Source: Schistosoma mansoni
Lineage: Eukaryota > Platyhelminthes > Trematoda > Strigeidida > Schistosomatidae
Length of the DNA: 64,000 nucleotides
Assembly: GCF_000237925.1 (NCBI RefSeq)
Contig: NW_017386112.1
Span: 62,001 to 126,000, forward strand
Direction of reading: 5' to 3'
Shown here: piece after piece, positions 34,326 to 45,479 of the stretch
How positions within the stretch are numbered: the stretch's first letter is position 1
How the letters are laid out: every line of letters starts with the position of its first letter
Made by a program: the position numbers and the translations under genes
Notes under the pieces: model-generated
The model's input: the letters and a program-made list of their open reading frames with translations, nothing else
The model's database searches: none
What the model was told of the DNA's origin: nothing

Positions 34326-34721
34326 CCTTTTGACATTAGTTCCCTGTTAGATATACTTTGTGTCGTTCTAGTTCATGCTCAATAGTATGTAATAGAACGA
34401 CAATACTAAATTAAAATTGTATTGAATTATAATGCGGTCATAATTTGTCCATAAGTGTGTTATGTTTATTTTGACTTTGTTCCTTAATTAATATGTTTCA
34501 AATAACTTTGATTTTGAGTAAAGTTTTTTTATTCTATTGTCTCTAATTAATTTATTCTATGGAGTTTCATCTAATGAAAAGAATGATCACTCAATAAGTC
34601 TGATTTTTTATTATATTTCCATAATAATTTTCCTGTTAATGATCCATTCGGATATCAACAGGAAAACTACTTATTGTTTCTAAGTAGTTGTGCTATCATT
34701 AAAAAACATTTATGATTTAGA

Positions 34722-34895
34722 TCAGAAGGGGTTTTGTGGAGATTTCAGTAATTTCATAGTTGAAATCATAAGTCAATTGAAGATAGACCACCCTGGAAAA
34801 CCTGGAAGCACTGGATGGCCGTTTCGTTCTATTATGGGACTCCTCAGCAGTGCGTATCCACGATCCCGCCTCGCGAGATTTGACCTAGTCGTCGT
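34722..34895 (-). mobile_element. type B hammerhead SINE, opposite orientation
   Basis: Minus-strand copy that shares the same 3' end (tgaaatctccacaaaacccc) as the copy at 34108-34325, tail to tail. The core CTGAGGA and GAAA is intact. Stem II has one mismatch (GTCC/GAAC) and stem III one (ACG/CAT). Confidence 0.8.
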
Positions 34896-35367
34896 TGTGG
34901 TCATTGTTTCAACGTTTTTTTCAATGTTCATTATCGTTTTTTATTCTTTTAAAAAAGTACTTTTAAGATAAATTCATCAGTATATTAATTATATTTTAAT
35001 ATTTCTTCATTAAATCTGTTTCACAGACGTGATTTCGCTGTCATTGAAATTCGAGCACTTAAACTACAATGATCTCATCAGTTATCTATTCTTCTTCTTT
35101 TTATTTTCTGAATGTAATATGTAACATATTGTTTTTTGTTTTTTCTAATTTTATAATAAAATTTATGAGATCTCAACTGTTGTTGCTGTAGATTTCGAGG
35201 TTTCGGATGAATTATAGGTTTTCTTTCTGAGTCATGAATTCCTCGACTTTAACGACAAGATTGACTTACTATTCATATTAATATCATTCACTAATTTATT
35301 ATCATAAAAAGCATATTTATTTTTATGAACTAGTGATGAACTTGGAAAATTTAGAAATACGTTAGTC

Positions 35368-36060
35368 GATAATACTTACGCCTGTTATTCATAATGGAGC
35401 ATAGGCCGCCGACCAGCATTCTCCAACCCACTCTCTCCTGGGCCTTCCTTTCTAGTTCTATCCAATTTTTGTTCATTCTTCTCATGTCTGTCTGCATTTC
35501 TCGGCATAATGTTTTCTTTGTTCTTCCTCTTCTCCGTTGGCCTTCAGGATTCCATGTGAGGGCTTGCCTTGTGACGCAGTTGGGTGATTTCCTCAAAGTG
35601 TGTCCTATCCACTTCCACCGCTTCTTTCTGATTTCTTCCTCCAATGGAATCTGGTTTGTTGTCTTCCACAGTAGGTTGTTGCTGATAGTGTCTGACCAAC
35701 GGATCCGAATTATTTTGCGTAGACAAGTGTTAATAAACACCTGTATCTTCTGGATTATGACTTTCGTAGTTCTTCACGTCTCCGCCTCATACAGTAGAAC
35801 TGTCTTGACATTTGTATTGAAAATTCTAACCTTGGTGTTGGTTGTTATTTGTTTTGATTTCCAGATGTTCTTCAGTTGTATATATGCTGCTCTTGCTTTG
35901 CCAATCCCCGCTCTCACATCGGCATCAGATCCACCATGTTCATCAATGATGATGCCCAGATATGTAAAGGGTTTTACATCCTCCAAAGCTTCTCCGTCAG
36001 GTGTAACTCGATTGGTGTATGTTGTATTGTATCGGAGAGTTTTGCTTTTCCTTTTGTTTT
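35368..36060 (-). mobile_element. RTE LINE, 5'-truncated (copy C)
   Basis: The last ~690 bp of the RTE. Minus-strand frames 36133-35774 and 35740-35351 encode [34 protein letters not shown] and [16 protein letters not shown] and end in the family's last residues. Close in sequence to copy B and little decayed (one stop or frame change). The tail is a single 'cgtaag' unit. Confidence 0.9.
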
Positions 36061-37650
36061 GTAAGTGGATAATAACCAAAATACGAAAAATTGAGAGTAC
36101 AGTACATAACATTGGCTGGCCAAACAATGTCAACTCTCTTCATAGAAACTGTTAAATGACTTCACCGTAACCATAAGCGAACCAGTTAATGGATTGTTAA
36201 TTTTATCGAACATAAAACTGATTTATATGTGGAACGATCTGGTGATATTTCGAAATCCTCGTGACAGTGATGATATTAATTAAAGCAAGGAAAAATAGTT
36301 GAATAACTTTACGTTTGTCATACAACAGAATTAGCTAACTACTTTTCGGGGATTTTCCTTATATCCTTACTTTCGCTAAGATGTCTATATGTACATAAAT
36401 TTTTCGAAATACTAGAACAAGTTCAATCGGGCCAGTTTGGCTACAATACTTCACTTTTATTCCGACCATCGAAAGAACCGATTATCGTATATAACATTGA
36501 TGTGGTAATTACGACTGATGTGTTTACGTAAGCTAAAGCGATTTAACAGTGTTTCATGAAATTGTAACTAACTTATGTTTACTACAGATTTACAGCTAAA
36601 TCTTGCTGAAACTCAAGTATTTTGGTGGACTCACTCGACTTTGTATTATCTAATGACAGTTGCGAAATATGTATCCTTATTCATTCCAGTGTTTTATAAA
36701 ATACGAGATGAAATTGACTAGAAAATAAATGTCGATTCGCGTGAGTCAGTTTATGGTTGGATTTCCACATATATTCAGTTTGAACAAAACAAAACGGTCC
36801 TTCGAATTGTAGGCAGTCACTCTCGTTGACTAGATATTCCATATTTTATTGAAGGATCAGTAGTCGTTTTTTACAAAATATTTTAGGTGTTGAGGTTTGT
36901 GAAATGTGTAGGCGATATTCGTGAATTATTGACTACATTGGTTTATTTTGAAATAAATTGGTAATTTCGCATTGTGAAGTCGTCACTGTTTGGGCTCAAC
37001 TAGTTTGGTATTGATGCAATCTTCATCAAGAAGGTTAAAAGATTGTACCAGAGTTTTTGGTACTGAATGAAGTTAGATTTGATATACTATCGAACCCCGA
37101 CCGAGTAGTCTAATAGTTAAGTGCTCTGTTCGACATATGTGACCAACCTGCAACGAAAATATTTTAGACCAATAAATTATGATGAGAGTTGATCAAATGT
37201 TCTCCAGGACAGCACGAACATTGCTGTTCATTAGAGTAAAACCAGTTGAGGATCTAATTGAAAACAATACTGTTCGGTTATATGTTCTAATTTTCACTAC
37301 AGGAATTTCTAATATTTTAATAAGGAATCTTACCAATAACGTTTAACATATATAAGGTCTGTACCAAAATAACCAAACTCATCACTACTCGCTTACTGAT
37401 TTCACATCTGAAATGTTTCGATCGAATTTCCGTGTTCAAAACGATCAGCCATGCACAGAACATGACGAGAAAATCTAAGCGAATTAGACTCAAACCTTGA
37501 CGTATTCAACGTGAAAGCTACTTCAACTCAGCTAAGAATCATACAAGTAAGAAAATCAATCATTGTTGTACCTCGAATTTTTTTTACACCGGGAATGGCA
37601 TGGTTATTGTCATACAACACGTAGTCGGTTTATTCACAGTGATGTCTCTA
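36061..37650. other. no gene recognised
   Basis: AT-rich. A tRNA-like SINE head relic may lie at 37095-37140 (gaccgagtagtctaatagtt). Nothing else supportable. Confidence 0.4.
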
Positions 37651-37655
37651 TTCAA

Positions 37656-38170
37656 TTTATTTATTTAAACAAAATTTGCTCCAAGGAGGCATCGATTATA
37701 TGTGCGTCACGCTTTGTCATTCGATTTTTGTGAGGGCTAGAGTGCTGCCTGGGCTCCCAAGCTTAACTAGGTCGTTTTCTTAGGAGGCCACACCCGTATC
37801 CTTCGACCTTAAGGTCTGATCCACAAGGCAGTGAAGCAACGTCAGGAGATGCAGTCCCATGGTAGCCAATGACCAACGATTGGTTCATATTCCATTTTTT
37901 CCCTCAGGATACTAGAGCCAATGTTCATCATTGGTTTGGAATCAGTGTTTTCAAACTCCCCTATGTGAACTTTCCGTGTCCACCAACCCGGTCAAAGCGC
38001 CGGACATTCGCTTTTCGTCCTCTCAATTTTATAAATAACAGCAATGCCGCGAGAAGGCAGTGAGTCTGACTTCCCCGACAGAGGCTGTATACGCGTGACT
38101 GTGTGAGAGCATTTCGAGAGAGGGAGGCGGACCCTCCCCACTCTCAGCCGTTCCGGGGCATTTGGGGACA
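37656..38170 (-). mobile_element. repeat W, copy 5
   Basis: Nearly full-length minus-strand copy, from the aaataaa tail (37656) to the 'ccccaaatgccccgg' start (38155-38170). It directly abuts an RTE fragment at 38171. Confidence 0.85.
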
Positions 38171-38715
38171 ACCCTTTTCCAGTTGCTATTCATGCTTTTG
38201 ATATCTGCTTCCGATTCTGCACTCAATATGTTCTTTGGCCTTCCTCTTCCCATCATGATTCCATGTTGGCGCTTGCCATGTGATGTAGTTTGATGAATTC
38301 CATAATGTATGTCCTATAACGTCTTTTCGTAATTTGCTCCTCAGTTGGAAGCTGGTCTGCTCTCTCCCACAGTAGGTTGTTGCTGATGGTATCTGGTGAA
38401 CAGATATCAAGTATCTTACTTTGACAATTATTTATAAATACTTGCACGTTTCTGATGATGGTTGTAGTAGTTCTGGAAGTTTCAGCTCCGTACAGTAGAA
38501 CTGTCTCGACGTTCGTGTTGAAGATTCTGACTTTGATAATGGCTTGCGGACAGTTGTTTTGAGTTCCATATGTTCTTTAATTTTGTGAATGCTGCCCTTG
38601 CCGTGCCAATCTTCGTCTTTACATCTGCTTCAGATCCTCCACGTTCATCAATGATTGTTGTCCATTCCGACTTTAACATTCAGATCTCCCATTAGGATGA
38701 TCAGATTTTTTCCTG
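38171..38715 (-). mobile_element. RTE LINE fragment (copy D)
   Basis: Minus-strand RT C-terminal region. It is closer to copy A than to B, sharing 'catgcttttgat' and 'ttccgattctgcactcaata', so A and D form a subfamily. The frames 38447-38186 and 38679-38482 are decayed. It ends at a short (at)n run. Confidence 0.75.
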
Positions 38716-38745
38716 AGCATATATATATATATATGCAAGAACAGG

Positions 38746-38781
38746 TTTCAGGTCATTTGGAGGTTTCAGGTCATTTGGAGT
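38746..38781. repeat. 18 bp tandem duplication
   Basis: gtttcaggtcatttggag occurs twice in a row next to the RTE fragment. Small local duplication, no function inferred. Confidence 0.85.
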
Positions 38782-39404
38782 TGGGATTCAAAAGCATGGG
38801 GGTTAGGTGAAGCAGTAGATAAGATAGACTAGGTTAATTTTAGAGGTTGTGAAAACTAGAATTAGAAATTGATAAGGTGGGTTATGTGATAATTGAATAG
38901 AATTTGAAGAGTTTACATAAGTTAAGAGGATTAGGTGAATGAAGGGATGATTTTGGTGTAATAAAATAAAATAAGAATTAGTCAAGCGAAGATCATATAA
39001 CAAAATAAACACTAATAAAGTGATAATAACAAAAAATAGTTTACCAAGGTAGTTGATTATTGTCTCTTTCTGGATACATTAGTCTTTTTATTGATGATGC
39101 TACGGAAAACCGAGGATAGGCCGTGGTTTTGTCTGCTAATATTTTTGAAAGCTTGTGTGTGTCAACACCATGCCCGGGTCAGATATATACGAAGCTATTA
39201 CGCTGTTTAGAGCAGTCAAGCCTCTCAGTCTAAAATTCTATAGAGTGTGTTCGGAAATGCGAACATGAACTCTTCTCTCTGTTCTTCCAATGCATATACC
39301 TTGAAAGTGTACGCAAATTGGTAAATGCAGTTGGAGGTAATGAGAAAATCTGTTTCTTATATCTGCACTTCAAAGGAGAATTTACAGTAAATTAGTTAGT
39401 TAGT

Positions 39405-39540
39405 AAAGCGCTAACCAGAAAAAACAATTTAAACTCATTCCTCCGAATCGAAGCATCTCCATCCCGAAGAATTATCGCGCATCATGATGAAAGCCGAAAT
39501 CATTCGGATGTTCGAACGACAGAACATGATTAACACTAAA
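39405..39540 (+). mobile_element. RTE 5' region fragment
   Basis: Plus-strand likeness to the 5' UTR and endonuclease start of copy A ('gctaaccagaaaaaacaatt', then 'catgatgaaagccga'). Short and decayed. Confidence 0.6.
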
Positions 39541-39545
39541 AAAAT

Positions 39546-39733
39546 AAACTCCACCTGTAGCTCTTCGAGAGTTACTGCCGGTCCCAAGCCCGGGTAAAGG
39601 AGGAGGGTTGGGTATGTGGTTAGCGACCCCATCCCGTAGAAAAACTAACTCGCTAAAAAAACGCTAACCAGAAATGCTGGTGAGCGGCCTATGCTCCTCG
39701 ACGAGGGGTAACAGGCGTAAGTAAGTAAGTAAT
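39546..39733 (+). mobile_element. internally deleted RTE derivative (5' UTR joined to 3' end)
   Basis: About 190 bp. The RTE 5' UTR (cacctgtagctc ... cgctaaccagaaa) passes directly into the RTE 3' terminus (gcggcctatgctcc ... taacaggcgtaag) and a (taag)n tail. All coding sequence is missing. It may be a chance deletion or a SINE-like non-autonomous family riding on RTE proteins. Confidence 0.75.
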
Positions 39734-40089
39734 TCATACTATCTGAAACTACAACTATAGTAATCTGTTATATTTAACAAATCAAACATCAAAGTATCAT
39801 GTTCTATACACAAAGGATACATTTTACTAAATCAAATTAACTTTATAAGTTGATATAAATTTTGATCCGATCATAAGTTTTGACCTAAATTTCTATTTAT
39901 TCACTAGGAACATGGAATGATACAAATTAATCATGAAATTAAAATTTTCAATTTAATAAACAATAAAGATTCAGAAAAAAAGTGCAAAAATTATTTTAAA
40001 AAAAATCGAATGGCATATAAGTAGTATCTACATAAATTAAATCTCGTTAATAACGAACGAAATACGAGCATAATTCTGTTTTTGTTTTC

Positions 40090-40232
40090 GACGCGCATTT
40101 TGTCCTATTCTGGACTCGTCAGCTGGATGTACCTACATCAGAGTTGATGTTCACTCCGGGACTCGAACCCCGTACCGTTCGCTTCAAACGCCATCGCGTT
40201 ATCAACTCAGTTACTGGGTCCTGATGGCTGAG
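40090..40232 (-). mobile_element. type A SINE 5' half, ending at the ribozyme cleavage site
   Basis: The minus strand carries the tRNA-like head (B box gggttcgagtcccgg complement at about 40155-40170) and the hammerhead up to GTC, where it stops and unrelated sequence begins (40089). G12 is A in this copy. Confidence 0.8.
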
Positions 40233-40505
40233 GAGATAACGCGATGGCGTTGGAAGAGGAAGGTACTGTGTTCGAGTCTCAGAGTGAACAACAACTCTAG
40301 GATGCAGGTACACCCAGCTGACGGGTCCCAAATACGACGAAACGCGCGTCTATCTGGATTCCACTGCTAGCCACTATTTATCTTTGATTATAATGCTTAT
40401 AACTTACTCACAGTTTGCACATATGCCAATAAGAGACTGACCAGTGGCAGTCCTAAACATCAATCGGAAGATTCAAACAAACAATATCAAGGGAATTATT
40501 GTGAA
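40233..40505 (+). mobile_element. type A (Smalpha-like) hammerhead SINE, near complete
   Basis: tRNA-like head (tgatggctgaggagataacg; gtgttcgagtctc as B box), hammerhead at about 40309-40356 with CTGACGG for CTGACGA and a stem II mismatch, 'ccactgctagccactattt' and the tail to 'caaacaaacaatatcaaggg'. Head-to-head with the preceding copy. Confidence 0.8.
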
Positions 40506-40769
40506 TCCGTTTTGCATTCTTTTTGGTTGAACAAATCAATGCGGTTGATTAGTTCAGTGTATTAAAATAGTTGGAAATTTAGCAATGGATAGTTTACTAG
40601 TGCAGTCAGTTATTTTGCAGAAGAAATTGAAATGAATTTCAAATAAGACTTGTAACTTGTCGCTAAAATCTACCCTGGATTTAATGAGCTTGTTAACATT
40701 TCGACAAAGGGCTATACTAAGCGTCTGTAATACTGTCAGCTCGATTGATCAATGATTCTTTAGCTGCAG

Positions 40770-41385
40770 TTTCAATTTAGCCACTAACAGGTGATGATCT
40801 GTAGCTACAGTAGCTCCTCTCTTTGTTCTCACGTCTTCCACAGACGTTGTGAGTTTTTTTTATTGATGATCGACCTGGTTCTCTGTAGTGTGGTGCGGTG
40901 AATATATGTAGCTTTGTGTATACACTTGTGAAAAAAATGGTACCACTTATAACCATTTATTGGAAGTATATAAATTTGTCAATCTCATTATTTTTGTTCC
41001 TTTTTCCCCATTCATATCGCGTTATATCTTTTAACAAAGTGTTACCCATCCCAACCTTGGTGTTTTGATTGTGGTGAATAAGTCTGATCTTGGACTCTTC
41101 TCTAGAATGAAATACAGCTTATTATAAAACTAGTTTTTACTATCATTCCTGATATTTGTCATGAACTTTCAGTTAATCTGTAGGTTGGAATTATTTACAA
41201 TTTATAATTTATGAGAACACAGGTAGGGACAATCAACGTAAAATATGAGAGCCATATATTCAATATTTCATTTGCAACCCTTGCATTTATATCTGCATCA
41301 GATCCTTCTTGTTGACTGATGATGCTACTCAGGTATGTGACAGTTTACATATCTTCCAGAGATTTTCAATCGAGTGTTTGCCTGT
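40770..41385 (-). mobile_element. decayed RTE fragments (endonuclease and RT pieces)
   Basis: Minus-strand nucleotide likeness to the RTE endonuclease (40770-41080: 'ccactaacaggtgatgatc', 'aaccttggtgtt') and to an RT segment (41275-41385: 'catctgcatcagatcc'). The two are separated by about 190 bp of other sequence. Old. Confidence 0.6.
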
Positions 41386-41495
41386 AGCTATTATAGGGTT
41401 ACTGACGGTCCTAAACCGAGGTAATGGAGGAGGTTTGGGAATGAAGTCAGCAACCCCATCCTGTAGCAAACAACCTTGCTAAAAAGATGCTAATA
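41376..41495 (+). mobile_element. RTE 5' UTR fragment
   Basis: Plus-strand match to the RTE 5' UTR ('gcctgtagctattatagg', 'caaccccatcctgtag', 'cttgctaaaaag'). No 3' end follows. Confidence 0.65.
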
Positions 41496-41874
41496 ATTAT
41501 AAACTGACTCAATGAAATTTAGTTAACGTATAGTACTTTAAATAAATTAATACCATGAATAACTAGCTATGATGATAAAAGAATGCCTCCTCATGGAAAC
41601 CAATCATTCATATTCATTATTATGACATTAATTCAATATAAAGACGAATGAATAAACTTAATGAATCTTTATCTGCTACGTAAACATGTAACCGATAAGC
41701 TTTAAAGATTGTTACAGTAATATAAATAGTAAATATAAACATTAAACTGTTAAAAGTTTCAGAGAACTCAACACTAAAATGAATAAAAACAATTTTATTT
41801 AATTATGTTTGATCTATGAATGAATACTAGCATCTGACTGAGTTGAATGCCGTGGTATAAACGATAGTGAGGAG

Positions 41875-42345
41875 AATTAACTCCCCCTCTCACATGGCCC
41901 CGACTATACAGCCACTGATAGGGAAGTCCTACTTACTGCCTTCTCGCGAAATTGCTGTTGTCTACAAAATTGAAAAGATGATAAGCCAATATTCGGCGCT
42001 TTAACCGAGTTGGTGGATATGAAGGATTCACGTAGGTGGGTCGGAAAACTTGATTCCAAACCAATGCTCCTTATGGGCTACTGGATCTCGAGGGAACAAA
42101 TGACTTTTGAACCAATTTTCGGTCACCAGTTACCATGGCACTGCGTTTGCTTAGGTTGCTCCACTGGCTTGTAGATCAGACCTTAAGGCCGACGGCTCTG
42201 GATGTGGCCCCCTCAGAAAACCACCTGCTTCGGTCTCGGCACTCGTGCAGTATCACAGCCTACACATATATCAAGTGACATGTGTGATGTATATGTATTC
42301 GGCGCCCTTTTGCACTGATGTTTATGTGTTTAAATAAATAATTAT
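41875..42345 (+). mobile_element. repeat W, copy 6
   Basis: Plus-strand copy with the core 'agaaaaccacctgcttcgg' and tail 'gtttaaataaataa'. Somewhat diverged. 5' edge uncertain. Confidence 0.75.
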
Positions 42346-43139
42346 AGAATTCATTGACTAATTTAGTTAATTTAAACTAAGTTTTTTTCTAATTTACTAA
42401 TATTTTTTCCGTAACCATGGAAATGATAGAGGGGGAGGATTTTTCTCTTTTATGATAATGAATTAAAGTTTATGAAAGATGAAAATATGTCCATAAATTG
42501 GTACAGATTTAACAAATGGTTAATTTGATTTGTGTGAAGAAGTTATAAGAGTTTCTAATCAAGATAAACTGAAGTAATCAAATGTAGATAATAATAATAA
42601 ATCGCAGTCGTATTATAGCAAACAGAGCACTAGTTGGGGACAATCGAATGTAATTAGACACAAAGTACAGACTATCTCAGTAAATTCTGATAACCATACA
42701 GTCAACAGTTAATTTGCAAACTATCCATCAACTGCCTCAATCTTAACTGTTCCTTCTGCAAATATCATTTCGTCTTCTCTGATTTCATTGTTCAGTCATT
42801 TTCCTACAAATTGCGCTTCATTTCTGTTCTTTCCTTACTGATCTGCCAAAATACATTTTATGCCTGAGCATCATCATATACTACTTATCTGGATATAATT
42901 AGACCACACCACAGAATTAATTCATTCATATTAAACACTGATTTCTCATTTTTTTCAGATTGTCATATGGCATTGTTACTGTTTTCCTCAAATGTGTTTC
43001 GTCTTTATTAGTTTATTCTTTCACTCGTTCATTCCACTCACTTAATGAACGAGGCTTTAAAACTCAGTGGTCAGTTAGAGGGAAAATAATTATTTTTAAT
43101 GGTTTCAAACCGTTGTTCAACAATATATTTATTGGATTT

Positions 43140-43870
43140 TTTTTTATTTGAAATAAAATTACATACGTTAAGGTATGAGTAATGGTGTGGTGTGTGTTCC
43201 AGAGGTCGACAGATAAAAGTAGTATATATCACCAGTCGAAAGTGAAATACCTGGTGGCGGAAGGTTAAAAAGATCAAACAGAAAAGAACGAGAACGGAGA
43301 ATGATTGCTGTGGAAACAAAGGAACAACGAAGTCCGAGACGATTGATTGACATTTTGCAAATGAATTATTTACTGTATGGTTCTTAGATTTTAATAAGAT
43401 GTTCTGTAATTTCGTATTCAAATACATTTTATTGCCTCCACTTGCTTTCACGTTCACTACAACGGTATTTCCGTGAAAATACTAGTCAATTCACAAATGA
43501 GATTGAATTATGTTCATTTATCAACTTTTCAGTTATCATGGAGATGTTATAGCAAGCCCATTCAACTATTGTATTTTTGTGTGCTCTCTGTAATCTTAAC
43601 ATTTAATCCACTGTAAATTTATGTGTGAGTCTGATTGAGCTCATGTGTCTGCACACCAATCCCTGATTTGTTCTCTCATTGGTTGTAAACAAAGACAATC
43701 AATAATTTATCCACAATCCATTAACACTCATAAATATATATGGATTATTAACACTCACACACACACTCACTTGCTTTCCCTGTGTGCTTGCTATCTGTAC
43801 GCTTACGGATTTTACCGAGCTTCAACAATAAACTATCTCTATAACTGGTGTTTAGGCTTTTGAATAAATC
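43140..43870. mobile_element. possible LTR-element fossil (weak)
   Basis: A purine-rich plus-strand stretch with a basic open run (RLKRSNRKERERRMIAVETK) is followed by about 330 bp with LTR-like traits (an aataaa signal near 43828). I cannot name a family or fix its edges. Confidence 0.25.
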
Positions 43871-43879
43871 TCGAGTAAA

Positions 43880-45470
43880 CCCGTAATTCTACTAGGAGAT
43901 TTAGCCTACAGTAAATATTCAGTTAGCGGGATATTATTTATTTATTGGAGTCAGATATAGAGGAATTAATCCTCTACACATTACACTGTTGATCAAGTTC
44001 ATGAAAGTTGATAAGACGATTTGAGTGCAGTGCACGAAGGTTTTCAAGTAATTAGATGTCCTGGATGTGTCTCTAATTTGATGTTGGAATCGGTTTATAT
44101 AAATTAACAGAGATGTAAACTTTCTGATCATTCAGCATGTGAATATTCAACCTTTAGAAAATGCCAAATAATGCTTCTATTATTCATATAATCATTGTGT
44201 TTATTATTGTTACCGTAAATCACAATTTTTTTTATGGATCTGTATTCGTATTACTATTCTACGTTTGTCCGTGTTGATGTATTCAAACTCAAATTATCGT
44301 CTGAATCGACCCATTTGTTTTCGGATCAGTTATTTTCTTACACACAGTTTTCTGGAATAAAACGTCTGACGTTATGTATAAACTTTGTGTTACATTAATA
44401 CGGTATTCAATATGAAGTATTTATATGTCGTTTTTTTCCTATCGTATAACTCACAAACAGTATAAAGAATAACATATATTGCAAAATGGGTCGACTGTTT
44501 AAAAAATTGAGACCGGAAATGTCCAAATCTTACAGTTGCTATGAACTCTGGTATTGTTGATACCCCATGCTTTGTAACTCGTTTTGACAACATCTCTCTT
44601 AAATGTGTAAGAAATTTGTTGTCAAAACAGACAACCTTAAAGATAGTGCATTTCAATGCATTCTTCCAAATAAAATTCGTCTGAATACTCAGACTATACA
44701 TTGTTTAGATTCACCTCACATTTATTGGCTTAGCAGCTAAAGGAGTCCGAGGGACTGATCTAAGAGCTTCCGAATCTTAAGATTGCTTGTATAGTTTCAG
44801 ATTTACACAAAAGCGTAGCTTAAACGAAAATAACGCTGTTGATATAACATTAAATGCCATAACCTCAACAACTGAACTCACCACTGTGGTTAATTGATCT
44901 CATGATAGCAAATACTTTGACTCACTAATGAAGAATGATGACCTGCCTCTTATGCTTGTACAGTGACCTGGGTGAACTAGCATATGTCTAATTGACATAT
45001 TAATATTCCTGTGTAAAAAGAGATACCTATGGTTCAAAACCGAGTTCTAACGTCAAAGCTCTTAATAACGGAATTAAGGATAACATGTCTGTCTCGTGTT
45101 ATGAGAATGTATATGGAGTACCGTTACGATCTAGATGTAATATCAAAAAAATTAAAATGGCTTCACTGTACAAAAATATAATCTCCGAGAACGTTTCATC
45201 CTACTAATCGTGAAGGTGATTATTTGAACACACTTCATTCAAACGTTGCACAAGACGGTCACTACAGTCATCGTAGAGGCAAGCCTACTATTGGACAGAC
45301 CACAGATAATCACCATTCAAACGGTTACCCCTATAGTCTCAAATACTATATTCTGGAAAATGTAATTTTTCGCATCGCTTTCTTAATAGAAAAGTTGAAC
45401 TACTAGGTAAAGCACTATCAACCTAACGTCAATAATCTCATGCCTTTCCAAACTTTCCAGCAAGTCAATT
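43880..45470. other. no gene recognised
   Basis: AT-rich. A minus-strand frame of 103 codons at 44701-44390 has no recognisable motif. I see nothing else. Confidence 0.4.
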
Positions 45471-45479
45471 TCAGCAAGT

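Noticed and set aside
35394-36155. 253-codon plus-strand open frame
   Set aside because: Antisense shadow of RTE copy C.
43071-43457. 128-codon minus-strand frame as a gene
   Set aside because: Low-complexity, no motif, no splice or repeat support; overlaps a possible LTR-element relic.
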